Under the pieces are notes generated by a model that worked only from the letters and a program-made list of their open reading frames with translations, searched no databases and was not told the origin of the DNA. Source: Alnus glutinosa (taxonomy: Eukaryota > Streptophyta > Magnoliopsida > Fagales > Betulaceae). From it: 64,000 bases of DNA. This document shows positions 61,319 to 64,000 of this stretch, piece by piece. Position 1 is the stretch's first letter, and each line of letters opens with the position of its first letter. Made by a program: the position numbers and the translations under genes. The DNA lies in NCBI RefSeq assembly GCF_958979055.1, contig NC_084891.1, positions 25,319,501 through 25,383,500 of the forward strand, read 5' to 3'.

Positions 61319-63016
61319 CTTGTCCAGAAAGAAGCGGGAAAATGTGGGTCTTGTTTTGTAAAAATGGAGTAACAAAATCACTTCTCAGTGTAAAAAAAAA
61401 AACAAAATCAAGCCCTTCCACGAATAGATTGAGTTGCAGCTTGGGTCATTATAAGTTTTCCACAACAATAAACAACATGCTTACTCAAACCAGCTGCTAG
61501 AACCCGAAAAGGCCATAAATGTAGCTTTTACCATACCATTTGAAAAGGAGTGGTACAGTTCCGTCATCAAACACCGAATAACAAAAAGAGACCCAAAAGA
61601 CAGAGTTTACAGCAAACCCATTAGACTTATTGAAAAGAAGGAAAAAAAGAAATGAACTCGGAGACAACGAGGGAATTTTGACAAAGACGAACCAGAAGAA
61701 GACAATGAGGTTGAAAAGAAGGTCGAAGACGGGGAGGGCGAGAGAAACGAAGAGAAGCTAGCAGAGACTTTGGACTTTACCCAAATAAAGCCAGAAACCA
61801 AAGACGCGATTTGTAGTAGCCCTCGAAGCCATGAAAGCTACACCTCTCTGCTGCGCAAGTCTTCTTCGTTTCTCGATATTGGGTTTTGCAGGGGCTTGGA
61901 TTCTTTTTTTCTGGTTCCAAACGAAATCTATCAGCTGGATTCAGGGATCTGAATTTGAAATGGGGTTGTTTTCTCTTCCTTTCTAGTGTGTGCTGACTTT
62001 ATTCGTACACAAAAAGGTGTAGTAGGGGCAAGGGTGGTTGCAGAGTCACTGATGCTCATAGATTCTCTCTGGCTCTTTGCGCTGTTTTCGTTTGAATTTT
62101 GTTAACTGTGCATTCTGTTAAAGACGAAAATAATGTGGGCGCCCTTTCCTTTGATTACTCCACTCCAGCCCCCAGCTAGAAGCTAGTCTCTAATTTCCTG
62201 GGAATACCGGTACTGCCCTTTACGGTAACTCTTGATGGTATTTTTTTTATTTTTTATTTTTAAGTTACATTCTTCTTACTAAAATTTAAAATAAGAGAAA
62301 TGCTATGTATATTTCAAATATATACTCTTTGATATGATATTAAAAATTATTATTAAATTTTTTATTAATTACTATTGAATTATAAATCTAAAACGTTGGA
62401 AGTGCGGAGGTTGAAGTGTTTAACGCTTCTCTTTACGCTAATGTTAATGGAATTTTGATAACATTTTCCCCCTCTCTCATTTGTTTTTTCTTTTGACTTT
62501 TCATAATATTAACTTTAACAAACAACTAAAAGACAAAACACTTAAAATTATTTAATGTTTACGTAACAATAAAATATTTTTTAAGCACTATTTAACCCTC
62601 AAATTACCCGACTCTTTGACTTGTCCATTTGTTATAATCTTTTATTAAATTAGACGGAAATATATATACTCATTTTGTTTTTGATATGCCATTAAATAAA
62701 TTTTCTTTAAAAAATAAAAAATAAAAAAATTCTTGTTGTGGACAATGGCCAAGTTGGGGAGACCCATGAGTTGGCCTTAGGTATCCTCCTACAGTGATTT
62801 TTTTTTTTTTTTTTTTAATTATTATTCGATGGAAGGGTTTAAATTGTTGTTCTTTCACAATTCCATCAAATTTAACAAAAAATTTTAAGAAGTTAAAAAC
62901 TCGTTCCTCGTGGGTAGAAGCAAAACTATTGCGATCCTTTGAAGGGCAATAGTCCCCTCAAAAATTATATGTTTTTATTAGATAACTCTTAAAATTAATT
63001 TATTATTATTATTATT
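61319..63016. promoter_or_regulatory. NPGR1 leader and upstream region
   Basis: 61319-61960 is GC-richer with pyrimidine-rich minus-strand stretches, fitting a long 5' leader that may include an intron; junctions were not resolved. Upstream of about 62240 the sequence is AT-rich with no gene seen. Confidence 0.45.
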
Positions 63017-63198
63017 AGAGAAATGTTTGGTTGTACACTCTCATTTCACTCCTATTCCACCCTTGTCTACGTGGACCAATAATGTTGTTAAAAAAATCAA
63101 GATCTCACTACACTCTTTCTACTATCTCTCACATTATTGGTCTACGTAAACAAGTGTAAGATGGAAGTAGAATGGGAGTGTACAACCAAGCATTTCTC

Positions 63199-63199
<1 letters not shown>
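63017..63199. mobile_element. MITE inserted in a (TTA)n tract
   Basis: AGAGAAATGTTTGGTTGTAC and the complement AGAGAAATGCTTGGTTGTAC are near-identical tips. Arms pair for about 70 bp (GTCTACGTGGACCAATAATG). (TTA)n lies on both sides, so the insertion split or copied a microsatellite. Confidence 0.65.
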
Positions 63200-63234
<35 letters not shown>

Positions 63235-63330
63235 TGCACCCCCTTACCTAAAATTCCCTTTTCAACCAAATGAGTATAGTTACGAAACTTATTTGGAACT
63301 TGGCTTGTTATTCAAACCCTAAAAGGTGGG

Positions 63331-63570
63331 TTTTCAAGGTAATATCTATCTAGAAAATCATCTAATTATTGTGATATAAAGTAAGTATGACTTTACTATG
63401 AATGACTTCACTTTTTCTTTTTTCTTTTTCTAAATTTAAGTTGATTTTCAAGGTAATATACTAATATCTATTTAGAAAACTATCTAATTATTGTGATATA
63501 AAGTAAGTATGACTTTACGATGAATGACTTCACTCTTTTTTTTTCTTTTTTTCTTTCTAAATTTAAGTTG
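63331..63570. repeat. Tandem duplication, about 115-125 bp
   Basis: 63331-63444 and 63445-63570 both run from TTTTCAAGGTAATAT through GTGATATAAAGTAAGTATGA to TAAATTTAAGTTG. They differ by a short insertion and a few bases. Confidence 0.85.
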
Positions 63571-63789
63571 TTTTTTTAGTTTTCCAACTGACGTACTTTT
63601 ATATGTCCTTGATCCCCATAATTTTTATAATTCTTTTTTGCTAACCCATATCGACATTAATTGACGAAAGTAGGTTGACCTTTTGTTTTTTCCTAATTGC
63701 ATCGTAATTCCAAAAAAGCATAGTAATATGGCGGAGTTCTTCTTCTAAATCAATTTATAAAAATTATATATATTTTTTGACATATAAAA

Positions 63790-64000
63790 AAAAAATTAGT
63801 AAAAATTTCACTTATAACTCCAAATCTTTCAACTATCCATTAGAATTTTCTGTTAAATCATATTAAAATTCTCAAAATACCCATGTGTTTATTTTTTAAA
63901 AAGAAAATTCAAATATTCATGCATGGATATTTTTACAAATTCAGTTAAATTCTGACCAATACCTAAATCTTAACAATTTTTTTTCCTTTTTTTTCCTAAA
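63790..64000. mobile_element. Foldback element arm, cut by window end
   Basis: CACTTATAACTCCAAATC, then CATTAGAATTTTCTGTTAAATC, and TTTTTACAAATTCAGTTAAA resemble the arm and interior at 7486-7881. The rest is outside the window. Confidence 0.3.

Noticed and set aside
1-64000. tRNA, rRNA, CRISPR or toxin systems
   Set aside because: Looked for tRNA box pairs, rRNA-like blocks and regular spacer arrays; only the SINE boxes at 51400-51512 were found.

Overview
This is nuclear DNA from a flowering plant, most likely a woody eudicot. The background is AT-rich, the genes are GC-richer and split by typical plant introns, and the spaces are full of small inverted-repeat transposons. Every protein recognised is plant-specific or has a plant-specific form. 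No rRNA gene, tRNA gene, CRISPR array or bacterial-type operon was seen. If the EXO70 gene is an EXO70I member, the species probably keeps arbuscular mycorrhizal symbiosis, which Arabidopsis relatives have lost.

Ten protein-coding genes could be modelled exon by exon. Reading frames stay intact across every junction. In order they are: an uncharacterised 342-aa protein (5041-6069, +); mitochondrial complex I subunit NDUFS4 (7177-11841, -); an EXO70 exocyst subunit (12725-15027, +); an F-box protein (16328-18796, +); the two-LIM-domain actin-binding protein WLIM1 (19692-21141, -); the GPN-loop GTPase GPN2/QQT1 (29028-33371, +); a ZCF37-like single-membrane-span protein (38356-39093, +); an AKAP17A-like RRM protein (48454-53192, -); a 76-residue MGCF protein (53494-55881, +); and the TPR calmodulin-binding protein NPGR1 (58092-61318, -). 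They look like independent housekeeping or plant-specific genes, not one pathway. NDUFS4/EXO70 and AKAP17A-like/MGCF are divergent pairs; the second pair has only 301 bp between start codons. F-box/WLIM1 converge.

The spaces at 1-5000, 21142-29027, 33372-38355, 39094-48453 and 61319-64000 hold mostly transposon debris. They contain CACTA-like ends packed with a GTAACGTG motif, two copies of a long-arm Mutator-type foldback element, Tourist-like and hAT-like MITEs, other foldbacks, a Ty3/gypsy fossil, simple repeats and short tandem duplications. A tRNA-derived SINE with clear target-site duplications lies in an AKAP17A-like intron. LTR-like fossils of one family sit in two introns.

The most unusual signal is in the GPN2/QQT1 gene. 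Two of its nine introns carry U12-type (minor spliceosome) signals: a 94-bp GT-AG intron and an 840-bp AT-AC intron. A third intron has a GC donor. A partial duplicate of one U12 branch point, acceptor and exon head lies in the next intron. No wholly new multi-gene system was found.
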